A stretch of DNA of 52,296 nt from an uncultured Woeseiaceae bacterium (lineage in GTDB: Bacteria; Pseudomonadota; Gammaproteobacteria; Steroidobacterales; Woeseiaceae): the NCBI GenBank assembly GCA_905480215.1, contig CAJQPL010000045.1, positions 1 to 52,296 of the forward strand. The letters run 5' to 3'. Position 1 is the stretch's first letter, and the number at the start of each line of letters is the position of its first letter. Made by a program: the position numbers and the translations under genes. Below the pieces are notes generated by a model, which saw nothing but the letters and a program-made list of their open reading frames with translations, was not told where the DNA came from and did no database searches. Positions 24,316 to 33,556 of the stretch are shown here, piece by piece.

Positions 24316-25377
24316 ATGACAATCGTACAACACAAGGGCCGCGGTGCACTGAGCGCGAGTGAAGGACGATTTGCGCGGCAAAAAGTCGAATACTTTGCCG
24401 ACGAAGTTGAGTCCCCGGACAAGGCTCCGGAGACGGTGCTCAAGGCAATGCGCGCCGACAAAATCATTAGTACAAATAACTCGCCGGACGTCCCGTTTGA
24501 TAAATCTATTAATCCCTATCAAGGCTGCGAGCACGGCTGCATCTATTGCTATGCGCGACCGAGCCATAGTTATCTGGATTTATCGCCCGGCCTCGATTTC
24601 GAGACCAAAATATTCTACAAACCCAACGCCGTGGAACGCTTGCTCAATGCATGGCAAAAGCCGAGCTACGAGGTCAAGCCTATAACCATCGGTGCCAATA
24701 CCGACCCCTATCAGCCAGCCGAAAAGACCTTGCAGCTAACGCGCCGCTTACTGGAGCTGTTCGTTGAGTATCGACACCCTGTCAACATCATCACTAAAAG
24801 CCATCTGATTTGTCGCGACATCGATCTTTTGCAGGACCTGGCGAATGACAATCTATGCTCTGTTGCGGTCAGTATTCCGACAATGAACTCGGACCTGAAA
24901 CGCATCATGGAACCGCGGGTACCTGCAGCCAGCGCGCGACTCAAAGCGAGCCGCGCTCTAGCGCACGCGGGTGTCCCGGTTAGCGTGCTCGTTGCGCCCG
25001 TCATACCAATGATCAATGACGCGGAAATCGAAACCATACTCGAAGCTGCCGCCGATGCTGGTGTAACGCAGGCGCGCTACATTTTCTTACGGCTCCCCCA
25101 CGAACTCAAATCCTTGTTTGAACAGTGGTTGCAAACACACTATCCCGAGCGGGCGAAACACGTCATGAGCCTTGTCCAGCAAGCCAGTGGTGGCAAGAAA
25201 TACGATCACCGTTTCGGTCGCCGGCAATCTGGTCAGGGGCCTTATGCAAACATGCTGGCATCAAGATTCTCTAAGGCTACCAGACACTTACACCTGGACT
25301 CCGGCACTTACCAACAATCACTCGATTGCACACGCTTCCTACATCCGGCAAAACAGCAGCTGGAACTCACTCTCTAA
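24316..25377 (+). CDS. PA0069-type radical SAM protein, SPL-like
   Basis: A radical SAM enzyme of 353 aa. The cluster-binding motif CEHGCIYC (Cys71, Cys75, Cys78) follows SINPYQG, and downstream ITIGANTDPYQPAEK and VNIITKSHLICRDIDLL are typical of the PA0069/Rv2578c family related to spore photoproduct lyase. It is likely to act on nucleic acid, but the reaction is not established for this family. The SOS box directly in front links it to DNA damage. It is a monocistronic unit by spacing. Confidence 0.88.
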   Translation: MTIVQHKGRGALSASEGRFARQKVEYFADEVESPDKAPETVLKAMRADKIISTNNSPDVPFDKSINPYQGCEHGCIYCYARPSHSYLDLSPGLDFETKIFYKPNAVERLLNAWQKPSYEVKPITIGANTDPYQPAEKTLQLTRRLLELFVEYRHPVNIITKSHLICRDIDLLQDLANDNLCSVAVSIPTMNSDLKRIMEPRVPAASARLKASRALAHAGVPVSVLVAPVIPMINDAEIETILEAAADAGVTQARYIFLRLPHELKSLFEQWLQTHYPERAKHVMSLVQQASGGKKYDHRFGRRQSGQGPYANMLASRFSKATRHLHLDSGTYQQSLDCTRFLHPAKQQLELTL

Positions 25378-25535
25378 CGTCGATCAATCCTGCAACGCTA
25401 CCGCCAATCAGCAGCAATCGGTATAGTGGGTGCGGCTTGGCGATACTATGAATGCAGAACTAATGAGCCCATGTTGGGTCTTAGTTAGTACTCGGTAAAC
25501 CGATCTCAGGCTTGGCCCCGGATGCGCACTACAGC

Positions 25536-26996
25536 ATGAATAATAACAACACGTATGTAGCACTTGTTTCGCTTTTTCTGACGCCCTGCGTATTGCTGGC
25601 AGAAGATGAAGTGCCTCCACTGGAGGATATTGACGAAACCTTCGAGCAGACCGTTCCCGTGGCCGACGAAGTCGCCGCCGACATGCCGCAAGCAGCGAGC
25701 GACGTACCGACAGAAGAGCAACTTCTCAACGAATTCAATCGCTACCGCCAGCTGGTTGCCGCGGATACGCTCGATGAAGCCGACATCACAGCGAAGCGAA
25801 TTGTAGAGATGTCTATCAAGGTTTATGGGCCGCAATCAAGAGAAACCGCCAGCTCGCTCAGTAATCTTGGCATCGTGCAGCACCGCAACGGCCAGTACGA
25901 CGCAGCTATTCAAAACTTCACATCTGCCGTAGAAATTATTGAGTCCGCTGAAGATAGGCTCAATAGTGCGTTGGTGAATCCGCTGAAGGGACTTGGCTCA
26001 GCGCAGTTAAGTATCGGCCGGCCGGATCAGGCACGAGCAACTCTGGATCGAGCGGCGCACATCACTCGGGTCAACAATGGCCCGCACAATATTGGGCAGG
26101 TCGAAATTCTCGAGTCGATTGCGGAAACGCACATTCGCATGGATGATCTGAAGGGCGCGCGCAAGATTCTTGATCGAATCCACGTACTGAACGTTAAATA
26201 TTTTGAGGAAGATCCACTCGGATTGTTGCCATCTCTTATGAGACGCGCCGAGTGGCAGCACCGGGCCGGCTTCTTTGCAGAGGAAGGGGCCAGCTACCGA
26301 AGTGCCATACGCATCATTGAATCGAGCAATGGCAAAGATTCGCCGTTGCTGGTCGAACCGCTAAGGAAGCTGGGCGAAACCTTCTACTTCGTAGACATGA
26401 CTGTAGCGGAAACGTCGATGCAGGGCCGGGTATCGACCGGTGAAGGCTATTTTCGGCGCTCCGCGCGGATTGCTGAACAGTCCGAAGATATGAATTGGCA
26501 CGATTCAACTCGCAGCCGGATTGCCTTGGCAGACTTTTACGTATTCACCGACTCGCATAACAAAGCGCGGAAAATTTACGAGGACACTTGGCACTTTCTC
26601 TCAGAAGACGATGAGCGAATCGCGACAAGAATCGAGCTGTTCTCAAAGCCAACGCCTATACAAATCAACGTATTACCAACATTTGCAGGTAACGGACCGA
26701 TCGACAGTTCCGAATCTGAGGAACTATTGAGTGGAAAAATCGTCGTTGAATACGAGGTTTCGACAAAAGGTCGGGTCCGCAACTTGCGAACCGGAGCATC
26801 GCCGCCCGAGTTCATCGAAATGCAACGCATGGTGCACCGCGAGATCAGAAGCCGTCTGTTTCGGCCGCGCTTGGTCGACGGAGAGCCTGTCGCTTCTAAA
26901 GATCTTATTTTCGAGCATGAATTTAACTATTATCAATCTGATCTCGATGCGATAAAAGAATCGCTTGCAGAAGCAGCGGAAGGAAAGAAGAAATAG
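25536..26996 (+). CDS. TPR protein with TonB C-terminal domain
   Basis: A protein of 486 aa from the ATG at 25536. A short signal ([17 protein letters not shown]) is followed by an acidic stretch and then TPR-like helical repeats from about residue 65 to 370 ([26 protein letters not shown]). The C-terminal domain (about 385-465) has the TonB-C pattern [21 protein letters not shown] and [18 protein letters not shown]. There is no membrane-spanning proline-rich arm as in real TonB, so it is probably a periplasmic adaptor rather than an energy transducer. It ends four bases before the msrA start. Confidence 0.82.
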   Translation: MNNNNTYVALVSLFLTPCVLLAEDEVPPLEDIDETFEQTVPVADEVAADMPQAASDVPTEEQLLNEFNRYRQLVAADTLDEADITAKRIVEMSIKVYGPQSRETASSLSNLGIVQHRNGQYDAAIQNFTSAVEIIESAEDRLNSALVNPLKGLGSAQLSIGRPDQARATLDRAAHITRVNNGPHNIGQVEILESIAETHIRMDDLKGARKILDRIHVLNVKYFEEDPLGLLPSLMRRAEWQHRAGFFAEEGASYRSAIRIIESSNGKDSPLLVEPLRKLGETFYFVDMTVAETSMQGRVSTGEGYFRRSARIAEQSEDMNWHDSTRSRIALADFYVFTDSHNKARKIYEDTWHFLSEDDERIATRIELFSKPTPIQINVLPTFAGNGPIDSSESEELLSGKIVVEYEVSTKGRVRNLRTGASPPEFIEMQRMVHREIRSRLFRPRLVDGEPVASKDLIFEHEFNYYQSDLDAIKESLAEAAEGKKK

Positions 26997-27000
26997 CGCT

Positions 27001-27564
27001 ATGAATATTTCCGAAGCACATTTCGTCAATGGCAATCCTCTGCAGGGACCATTCGATAGTCATCTACAACAAGCGATATTCGGACTAGGCTGTTTTTGGG
27101 GCGCTGAAAGACGCTTCTGGGAAATAGATGGCGTCTTTTCAACTGCAGTCGGCTATGCCGGTGGCCATACACCGGAACCAGACTACAAAGCGGTTTGTAG
27201 CGGGCAGACGGGACATGCCGAAGTGGTCCTGGTCGTATTCGACCCTGCAGTGGTCAGCTATTCGGATCTTCTCAATGTTTTCTGGGAGAGCCACAATCCT
27301 ACTCAGGGAAACCGCCAGGGGAATGACGTGGGATCGCAATATCGCTCCGTGATTTTTGCCAGTGACGAACCGCAGCGGGCCACAGCGCAGAAATCGAGTG
27401 AAGCGTATCAGCTAAAACTGAGCGCGGCCGGTCTCGGGGCAATCACCTCAGAAATTCGAATATTGGACAAGTTTCATTACGCTGAGTATTATCATCAACA
27501 ATATCTTGCCAAGAATCCGGGTGGTTATTGTGGGCTGAGCGGTACCGGCGTCAGCTGCGGCTGA
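27001..27564 (+). CDS. msrA: peptide-methionine (S)-S-oxide reductase MsrA
   Basis: An MsrA of 187 aa from the ATG at 27001; an earlier in-frame codon lies inside the upstream gene. The catalytic motif GCFWGAE has Cys31. [25 protein letters not shown] and [19 protein letters not shown] are family signatures. The C-terminal [13 protein letters not shown] holds the resolving cysteines. It repairs methionine-S-sulfoxide using thioredoxin and is likely cytoplasmic, since no signal peptide is seen. Confidence 0.96.
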   Translation: MNISEAHFVNGNPLQGPFDSHLQQAIFGLGCFWGAERRFWEIDGVFSTAVGYAGGHTPEPDYKAVCSGQTGHAEVVLVVFDPAVVSYSDLLNVFWESHNPTQGNRQGNDVGSQYRSVIFASDEPQRATAQKSSEAYQLKLSAAGLGAITSEIRILDKFHYAEYYHQQYLAKNPGGYCGLSGTGVSCG

Positions 27565-27610
27565 GCGTTTACGCTAGCCAAACGCCCGTCGCCATCTGTA
27601 GTATTCATTC

Positions 27611-28216
27611 ATGGTCGCAAATAAACGAAAACAACCCAAGCCCAGAAAGCCCAGTCGCAAGCAGGCTGAAGAAGCAGTACGCACCCTGTTGCTTTGGGCT
27701 GGTGAAGATACCCGCCGAGAAGGATTGCTTGATACACCAAAGCGCGTCGCAAAAGCCTATGAAGACTGGTTCAGTGGTTATAAGGAAAATCCAGTTGAGT
27801 ACTTGCAGCGCACGTTCGAGGAAGTCGACGGCTACGATGAAATGATTGTGTTGCGTGATATCGCGTTTGAATCGCATTGCGAACACCACATGGCACCTAT
27901 CATCGGTAAAGCCCATGTCGGCTATTTGCCAAAGAACAAGGTTGTTGGAATTAGCAAAATTGCCCGCGTTGTTGAGGCTTTCGCGCGGCGCTTTCAGGTG
28001 CAGGAAAAAATGACGGCGCAGATCGCAAATTGCATACAAGATGTATTGCAGCCAAAGGGAGTCGCGGTTGTCATTGAAGGCAAGCACCAATGCATGACTA
28101 CCAGAGGCATTCATAAATCGGATGTATCCATGGTTACCAGTCAAATGGTTGGCACATTCCGCAAGGATGCCCGTACGCGCGCCGAGTTTCTTCGGATGAT
28201 TGAAGCTCAACGTTAA
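27611..28216 (+). CDS. folE: GTP cyclohydrolase I
   Basis: A FolE of 201 aa. It converts GTP to dihydroneopterin triphosphate, the first step of folate synthesis. The zinc site SHCEHH has Cys90, His92 and His93, and the later Cys (HQCMTTRG) completes it. [19 protein letters not shown] and [16 protein letters not shown] are family signatures. A basic N-terminal tail precedes the domain. It is complete and of normal length. Confidence 0.97.
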   Translation: MVANKRKQPKPRKPSRKQAEEAVRTLLLWAGEDTRREGLLDTPKRVAKAYEDWFSGYKENPVEYLQRTFEEVDGYDEMIVLRDIAFESHCEHHMAPIIGKAHVGYLPKNKVVGISKIARVVEAFARRFQVQEKMTAQIANCIQDVLQPKGVAVVIEGKHQCMTTRGIHKSDVSMVTSQMVGTFRKDARTRAEFLRMIEAQR

Positions 28217-28225
28217 GCCGCTGCT

Positions 28226-29311
28226 TTGCTAAGAACCACCCTATCGGCATTAGCAGCGCTACTCAGCCTGATCATCTTGTACCTGTTGCTGTGGCCCATC
28301 GCGATGGAGCCGGTCGCATGGCAAGCACCTGTCGATCGCGGCTTCATTGATCCATTTGCGCCCAACGATCAGCTGAAGACGGCGAGCGGAATTCATCTTG
28401 GGAACTTTGAAGGTCCGGAAGATGCCACCGTGGGTGCCGGCCAGCACATATACGTAACAACATACAACGGCGTCATCTTAAAAATCCGCAATCGTGGTAT
28501 CAGCGAATTTGCCAACGTTGGCGGTCGACCGCTGGGTATTATCGCGGATTCCGATGGCTCCCTTCTGATCGCGAACGCTTACCACGGCATACAACGAGTA
28601 TCACCGAGCGGCGAGGTCGCTAGCATTCTGGCCGAAGTCAATGGCGAACCGTTGATTTACGCGAATAGTCTAACCATCGCGCCTGACGGCACCATTTTCT
28701 TTAGCAATTCGAGTAACAAGTTTGGTGCGCAAGAGTTTGGCGGCACCTATGAGGCCGCAGTAATCGACCTTCTCGAACATGGTGGCCATGGCCACGTGTA
28801 TGCATATGACCCGAAGACAGGAGTTGTCGACGAAATAATAGATGATCTGAATTTTGCTAACGGTATCGCTATCAGTGAGGATGGCAGCTATCTTCTCGTC
28901 GCTGAAACCGGTAGCTACAGAATCCTTAAGCACTGGCTCTCAGGTGACAACGCGGGTACCACGGATGTTCTTCTGGATAATCTGCCGGCGTTTCCAGACA
29001 ATATTAAACGTGGCAAAAACGGCCGCTTCTGGATTGGTTTCGCTTCACCACGAAACGCCGCAATGGATAAACTATCCGATAAACCGCTGCTCCGTAAGGT
29101 CGTGCAACGACTGCCGGCATCATTACGACCCAGCGCTCAGCCTTATTCCCAAGTTATTGCGATCAATGGTGATGGCCAGGTGCTTATGAGCATGCGAGAC
29201 ATAGAAGCCCGATTTCCGACCTTAACCGGCGTCATCGAAACTCACGACACCTTGTACCTCACTACCTTGTTCGGTAATCAGCTACCTCGCCTCGCTAAGC
29301 GCGATCTTTGA
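28226..29311 (+). CDS. strictosidine-synthase/SMP-30-type beta-propeller protein
   Basis: A protein of 361 aa. A TTG start is chosen because it gives an N-terminal membrane anchor (LSALAALLSLIILYLLLW); the first ATG, at 28304, would remove it. Propeller motifs GPEDATVGAGQHIYVTTYNG, RPLGIIADSDGSLLIANAY, YANSLTIAPDGTIFFSNSS and FANGIAISEDGSYLLVAETG match the strictosidine-synthase-like family. An FPDNIKRGKNGRFWIGF segment is also characteristic. Members include lactonases and arylesterases; the substrate is unknown. Confidence 0.83.
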   Translation: MLRTTLSALAALLSLIILYLLLWPIAMEPVAWQAPVDRGFIDPFAPNDQLKTASGIHLGNFEGPEDATVGAGQHIYVTTYNGVILKIRNRGISEFANVGGRPLGIIADSDGSLLIANAYHGIQRVSPSGEVASILAEVNGEPLIYANSLTIAPDGTIFFSNSSNKFGAQEFGGTYEAAVIDLLEHGGHGHVYAYDPKTGVVDEIIDDLNFANGIAISEDGSYLLVAETGSYRILKHWLSGDNAGTTDVLLDNLPAFPDNIKRGKNGRFWIGFASPRNAAMDKLSDKPLLRKVVQRLPASLRPSAQPYSQVIAINGDGQVLMSMRDIEARFPTLTGVIETHDTLYLTTLFGNQLPRLAKRDL

Positions 29312-29340
29312 TTTACCAACGGCCACGTCTCAGCAACTCA

Positions 29341-31002
29341 CTACTCCAGACCCAAAGCTGCAGCTCCTTGCACGAACGTAATATCGACCGGAATACTGGC
29401 TTCCATCAGGCGCAGAAGGTCTCCCTGTAGTTCAGCTTCGACGCTGCCGTGCTTCTTGGCTAGTGCGACCGCTCCGGCATAGTCGCCGTCACCTTGTATC
29501 GTCAGCAACAGACGCGACAAGTCGGTCATTACCAATTTCATCTGCTCGAAGTCAATTCGGTAGCGACCCGTTTCAGGGTCGCGAATGAATGCGCCCTGAT
29601 CGAGAAAAAAGTTAAACCGCAGCATGTTAGCTTTGCCATGAGCACTCGATACGCCAAATCGAACAGAGCGGAAGACACTTGTCATGAAAGTCACATAGTA
29701 GTCGCGCAAGTCGACGTCACCGAGTTCGCCGGCCTTGTGCAATTCGGTGATCATGTAGAGACCCAGAACGTCTGCTTTGCCTTCCTCCATGCTGGCGGCC
29801 TCATCAAGCAAGGCTGCGCTAACCGTACCGCTGCCATCAATAGTATTTTTGATGCCAAGGCCGTGCGCAATCTCGTGGAACATGGTGTTGGCGAAGAACG
29901 CATCAAAGGTCACGTGACTACGCTGGGACTCATCGATCAGGATGTCCGCGATTGGCTCGAGAATCTTGTCGAACTTTGCCTGCATGGCATTCTTGAGTTG
30001 CAGCCGGCGCGTGCCGCGCGACAGCTGAACTTCCGGATCATTTGGCAGATTGATCGCAATAGTTTTGCTCGCCGCATTGCTATAACCAGCATAGTAAACA
30101 ACATCGTAGGCGTTAAGGTCGGAGTCAATACCCGGGGTCTCCCATTTGTATTCGTCAGCAACTGGCAGTCCTTCCTGCAGCGCTGGCAAGAAGTCCGCGA
30201 ATCGACTCAGACGATCGCTCCACTCGAGATCTTTGACCAACACGTAGGATTCGTAGGAAGTTCGGTAGCCGAACAAGCCATCCTCGTAGATTTCGATTGG
30301 CCCGATTACGACGTCGATTTGATTGTCACGCACGTCCATCCAATACATATCGCTAACTTGATACTCGTCGCTGATAAGTGCCGCAGCGCGAAGCTTCAGG
30401 TAGATCGCGAAATCCATGCTCCTCGCAAGTGCAGCCGCCTGACGCAATAAGTCCGCGGCGGCCTTTAGCTCGCTGGCGAAAGCAACGTGATAGGGAAGCA
30501 GCGTTAAAGCACCATCGAGATCGCGGCGGATGAATGAATACGCGCCCTTCTTGCCGGGCAGGTACGCTGTATCAAACTCTTCTTTGCTCATATCTCGAGG
30601 ATAAAAATTTGCGCCGGGCGGGCGGGCGCCAATCCGGTCCATGAAGGGTTTGTCGTCTTGAAAACGATCCCAGGGACCGTAGTTCAGCTCCGCAAAGCGA
30701 CGCGTTTGATCATCCTCAATCGACGCCAGCCACGCTTGATAATCGTCGCCGTAGGATTGTCTCCAGAATAGCCCGTCCATAATTTTCGACGCGTCGATCA
30801 GCAACTTCAGCATCTCATGCTGCTCTTCGTTCAATTCGCTCAGATCTGCAGTTAGCGTGAACTCGGCGTAGATCTCGGGACGAGGCGCGACGATTTCGAG
30901 CGCTTGAAAAGTTAGCTCGTCAGGTGCCTCGCCGCCGCAGGATACTAGAAAAAGACTGACTAAAAATAGGCCGGTCTGGCGCAAGAGATTATCGGGATTC
31001 AC
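29341..31002 (-). CDS. M49-type (DPP III-like) zinc peptidase lipoprotein
   Basis: A lipoprotein of 553 aa with lipobox LVSC. The GTG at 31002 is preferred because GGGGGAAG lies just before it and it puts the signal at the N-terminus; the ATG at 31035 is weaker. The zinc motif HEIAHGLG is at residues 376-383 and EEGKAD at 406-411, the pair seen in bacterial dipeptidyl-peptidase III-related proteins. Here the first motif is HExxH rather than the HExxxH of classical M49. The gene follows murI by 45 bp in the same direction. Confidence 0.83.
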   Translation of the reverse strand: MNPDNLLRQTGLFLVSLFLVSCGGEAPDELTFQALEIVAPRPEIYAEFTLTADLSELNEEQHEMLKLLIDASKIMDGLFWRQSYGDDYQAWLASIEDDQTRRFAELNYGPWDRFQDDKPFMDRIGARPPGANFYPRDMSKEEFDTAYLPGKKGAYSFIRRDLDGALTLLPYHVAFASELKAAADLLRQAAALARSMDFAIYLKLRAAALISDEYQVSDMYWMDVRDNQIDVVIGPIEIYEDGLFGYRTSYESYVLVKDLEWSDRLSRFADFLPALQEGLPVADEYKWETPGIDSDLNAYDVVYYAGYSNAASKTIAINLPNDPEVQLSRGTRRLQLKNAMQAKFDKILEPIADILIDESQRSHVTFDAFFANTMFHEIAHGLGIKNTIDGSGTVSAALLDEAASMEEGKADVLGLYMITELHKAGELGDVDLRDYYVTFMTSVFRSVRFGVSSAHGKANMLRFNFFLDQGAFIRDPETGRYRIDFEQMKLVMTDLSRLLLTIQGDGDYAGAVALAKKHGSVEAELQGDLLRLMEASIPVDITFVQGAAALGLE

Positions 31003-31047
31003 GGCTTCCCCCTGAAGCTTCAGTCGAGCAGACATTATCGCACGAGG

Positions 31048-31875
31048 TCACAAATCAACGAGCTGAATGTCACTTGTTTGTAGCGAATTTCCCAAGAATT
31101 GGCCGCCGACCCGCGCGAAACGGGTCGCACCATCAGTCGCGAGGAGCCGTAGCGTTGCCGCTTCATCACTGCTTCTTAAGTGGCCAGCAGACGCGAGTAA
31201 CTTTTCAACGACAGCTGCCGTTGTGATCGCTGAATCGACTACGTCGACGCCTTCGCCCGCAATGCAAGAAATCGTATCTCGTAATAAGGGAAAATGGGTA
31301 CAACCCAGAATAATACTATCCACGGTGAATTCGCTGTCTACAGCCTCAGCGAGATATCGCCGCACAATCGCGTCAGCGATGGAGCCGTTAGTCCAACCCT
31401 CTTCCGCGAGCGAGACCAGCAATTCGCAGGCCTGCTCACGAACCTTCGCCTCAGGGTCGAGCCGCTCTATCGCTTTGCGGTAGGCTCCCAACCCGACCGT
31501 CGCCTCGGTAGCCAGGACCAAATGCGAACCACCAGGCCGTGCGTTAACCGCAGCGGTCGCACCCGGCTCAACGACGCCCAGCACCGGCACTGGATGCATT
31601 TGATCGCGCAGAACATCCAGGGCGACTGCCGATGCCGTGTTGCAAGCAATGACAAGTAGTTTAATGCCCTGATCTTGCAACTTTTTGGTGGCCTGTACCG
31701 CATAGCGAACAATCGATGCCGGACTCTTGGTCCCGTAAGGCAAACGCGCCGTGTCGCCCAGATAAATCAGATTTTCCTGCGGCAGGGCTTCGCGGATCGC
31801 CTTCAGCACGGTCAATCCGCCAACACCCGAATCGAACACTCCGATCGGCAATTCTTTGTAATCGTGATCAGTCAT
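31048..31875 (-). CDS. murI: glutamate racemase
   Basis: A racemase of 275 aa that makes D-glutamate for peptidoglycan. The family start IGVFDSGVGGLTVLKAI is present. Both catalytic cysteines are visible: ACNTASA in the N-terminal half and LGCTHFPLL in the C-terminal half. YLGDTARLPYGTKS is intact. Length is normal. Confidence 0.97.
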   Translation of the reverse strand: MTDHDYKELPIGVFDSGVGGLTVLKAIREALPQENLIYLGDTARLPYGTKSPASIVRYAVQATKKLQDQGIKLLVIACNTASAVALDVLRDQMHPVPVLGVVEPGATAAVNARPGGSHLVLATEATVGLGAYRKAIERLDPEAKVREQACELLVSLAEEGWTNGSIADAIVRRYLAEAVDSEFTVDSIILGCTHFPLLRDTISCIAGEGVDVVDSAITTAAVVEKLLASAGHLRSSDEAATLRLLATDGATRFARVGGQFLGNSLQTSDIQLVDL

Positions 31876-31950
31876 TAGCGCATTGTGCCCAAAGATGCGG
31901 TTCTGTGGAATAATTCTATCTGGACTTCAAGCGTAAAGGCCTCAATCGGC

Positions 31951-32964
31951 GTGCAAAAACTCATCTACGGCATCGGCATCTTCTTCGCACTCCTGATAAT
32001 CATCGGCTTCGCTCTGCCGCGCACCCATCAGATAGAGGTCTCGATGGAAATCGATGCCCATCCAGCCACGGTGTTTGCACTGGTCAATGATTTTCGACGA
32101 TTCTCGGCATGGTCGCCGTGGACCGATACCGATCCCAACGCGCGTGTCCTTTATTCCGGCGCTAATCGCGGCAAAGGTGCGCTGATGACCTGGGACGGCG
32201 CGGTTCGCGGTAGCGGCAGCCAGCTAATTACCGCGAGTCAACCGCATGAGCATGTGGCCATCACCACCAATCCCGGTGAAGCTGGCGAAGCACACTCCTG
32301 GTTCACCCTGACGCCGGGAGTCGGAACCACGCAAATCACCTGGGGATTTGAAGCGGACTATGGCTTCAATATCGTCGGACGATATTTCGCCGCGATGCTC
32401 GGCGGTATAGTCGCGCGCGACTATTATAACGGTTTGGCCGATTTGAAAGAACTCGCTGAAGGCCTGCCGACTGCCGACTTCAGCGACATTGAGATCGAGC
32501 ACATTGTGGTCGAAGCCACTCAGATCGCTTACCTGCCAGCGACGTCACAAGCAGCACCGGACGCAATATCCGCGGCCTTGCGCAAGGCGTATTTACAGAT
32601 CCTCAGCTTCATCGACGAGAACCGACTAACAGCTGCGGGCGCGCCGCTGGCCATAACGAAAGCTTTCAGCGGCGCAGAATTGCGTTTCGATGCCGCCATT
32701 CCGGTGCGTGGAGTCGACCAGGACACTCCGCGGGACAACGCGGGGGTCAAAATCGGACAGACCCATGCGGGAAACGTTATCCGGGTCAGCCACATCGGCT
32801 CTTACAGGAATCTAATTCTGACGCACCGCAAGATATCGGCCTACTTGGCGGCGCTGGATATTGAGCGCGATGGCCCGTCATGGGAATCATATGTCAGTGA
32901 CCCGGGCAGGGTCGCTGAGGTCGACCTCCTGACTCACATTTTCTACCCGATCCGGGTTGATTAG
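31951..32964 (+). CDS. SRPBCC plus GyrI-like effector-binding protein
   Basis: A two-domain protein of 337 aa from a GTG at 31951; a GTG at 31885 would add 22 residues ahead of the membrane segment. One N-terminal membrane span (IYGIGIFFALLIIIGFAL) precedes an SRPBCC domain (VSMEIDAHPATVFALVNDFRRFSAWSPW). A GyrI-like/AraC effector-binding domain makes up the second half (VVEATQIAYLP to the C-terminus). Both domains bind small hydrophobic ligands. It is a recurrent fusion of unknown role. Confidence 0.75.
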   Translation: MQKLIYGIGIFFALLIIIGFALPRTHQIEVSMEIDAHPATVFALVNDFRRFSAWSPWTDTDPNARVLYSGANRGKGALMTWDGAVRGSGSQLITASQPHEHVAITTNPGEAGEAHSWFTLTPGVGTTQITWGFEADYGFNIVGRYFAAMLGGIVARDYYNGLADLKELAEGLPTADFSDIEIEHIVVEATQIAYLPATSQAAPDAISAALRKAYLQILSFIDENRLTAAGAPLAITKAFSGAELRFDAAIPVRGVDQDTPRDNAGVKIGQTHAGNVIRVSHIGSYRNLILTHRKISAYLAALDIERDGPSWESYVSDPGRVAEVDLLTHIFYPIRVD

Positions 32965-32979
32965 ACGAACTGCAACTCG

Positions 32980-33351
32980 TTAAACGGACTTCACCAGAAA
33001 TGGCGGAACTCGCACTTCATCAGAATCAGTCAATGTCAGGCTCACCTGGGTGTCATCCTGCACTCGGGCCACTTCGCGAAACAGTGTCACTATAGAAGCC
33101 GCGCATTCGCTAGCCTCGGCAACTGACATCTTGCGCACTGAAGCGCAAATCGGTCCTTCGCCATTTAGCGGTGTAACGCTGTGCATTTGCCGTCTTACGT
33201 CGGCAAACAACTGCTTGCTTGCAATCGGCAATTCGTCTTCATTGATTTCTGCGAGGTTGTCCTCGTAGGCCTTCATAAGTCTTTGTTTTATGTGACCATG
33301 CCCAGCCAGCACAGCGAGTGCGGCGTGAAAGCGGTCGACGTGGTTCATCAT
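32980..33351 (-). CDS. conserved hypothetical protein, helical
   Basis: A soluble protein of 123 aa with no signal or membrane span. The N-terminal 45 residues look helical (FHAALAVLAGHGHIKQRLMKAYEDNL), followed by a mixed region with two cysteines (GPICAS, SECAAS) and a short beta-like C-terminus. GGAGTAAAC before two adjacent ATGs is a good ribosome site, and codon use matches the neighbours. I do not recognise the family. Confidence 0.6.
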   Translation of the reverse strand: MMNHVDRFHAALAVLAGHGHIKQRLMKAYEDNLAEINEDELPIASKQLFADVRRQMHSVTPLNGEGPICASVRKMSVAEASECAASIVTLFREVARVQDDTQVSLTLTDSDEVRVPPFLVKSV

Positions 33352-33556
33352 GTTTACTCCAGCGCTTATTTTTTGTTAATGCCGCTCGTATCCTTACGGT
33401 GGCTTATACGCTTTTGTTGCTATTTAGAGTCTGCTACATCCTGTAGCGTTGTTTCCTGCAGAGCCAAAAAATCTCTCTACTACTCCCTATCTATCAAGTT
33501 GTTGCGCAGCTTTTTTATAGCAGATACTCGGCAACCTGCGCAAGCACAATCGCAAA

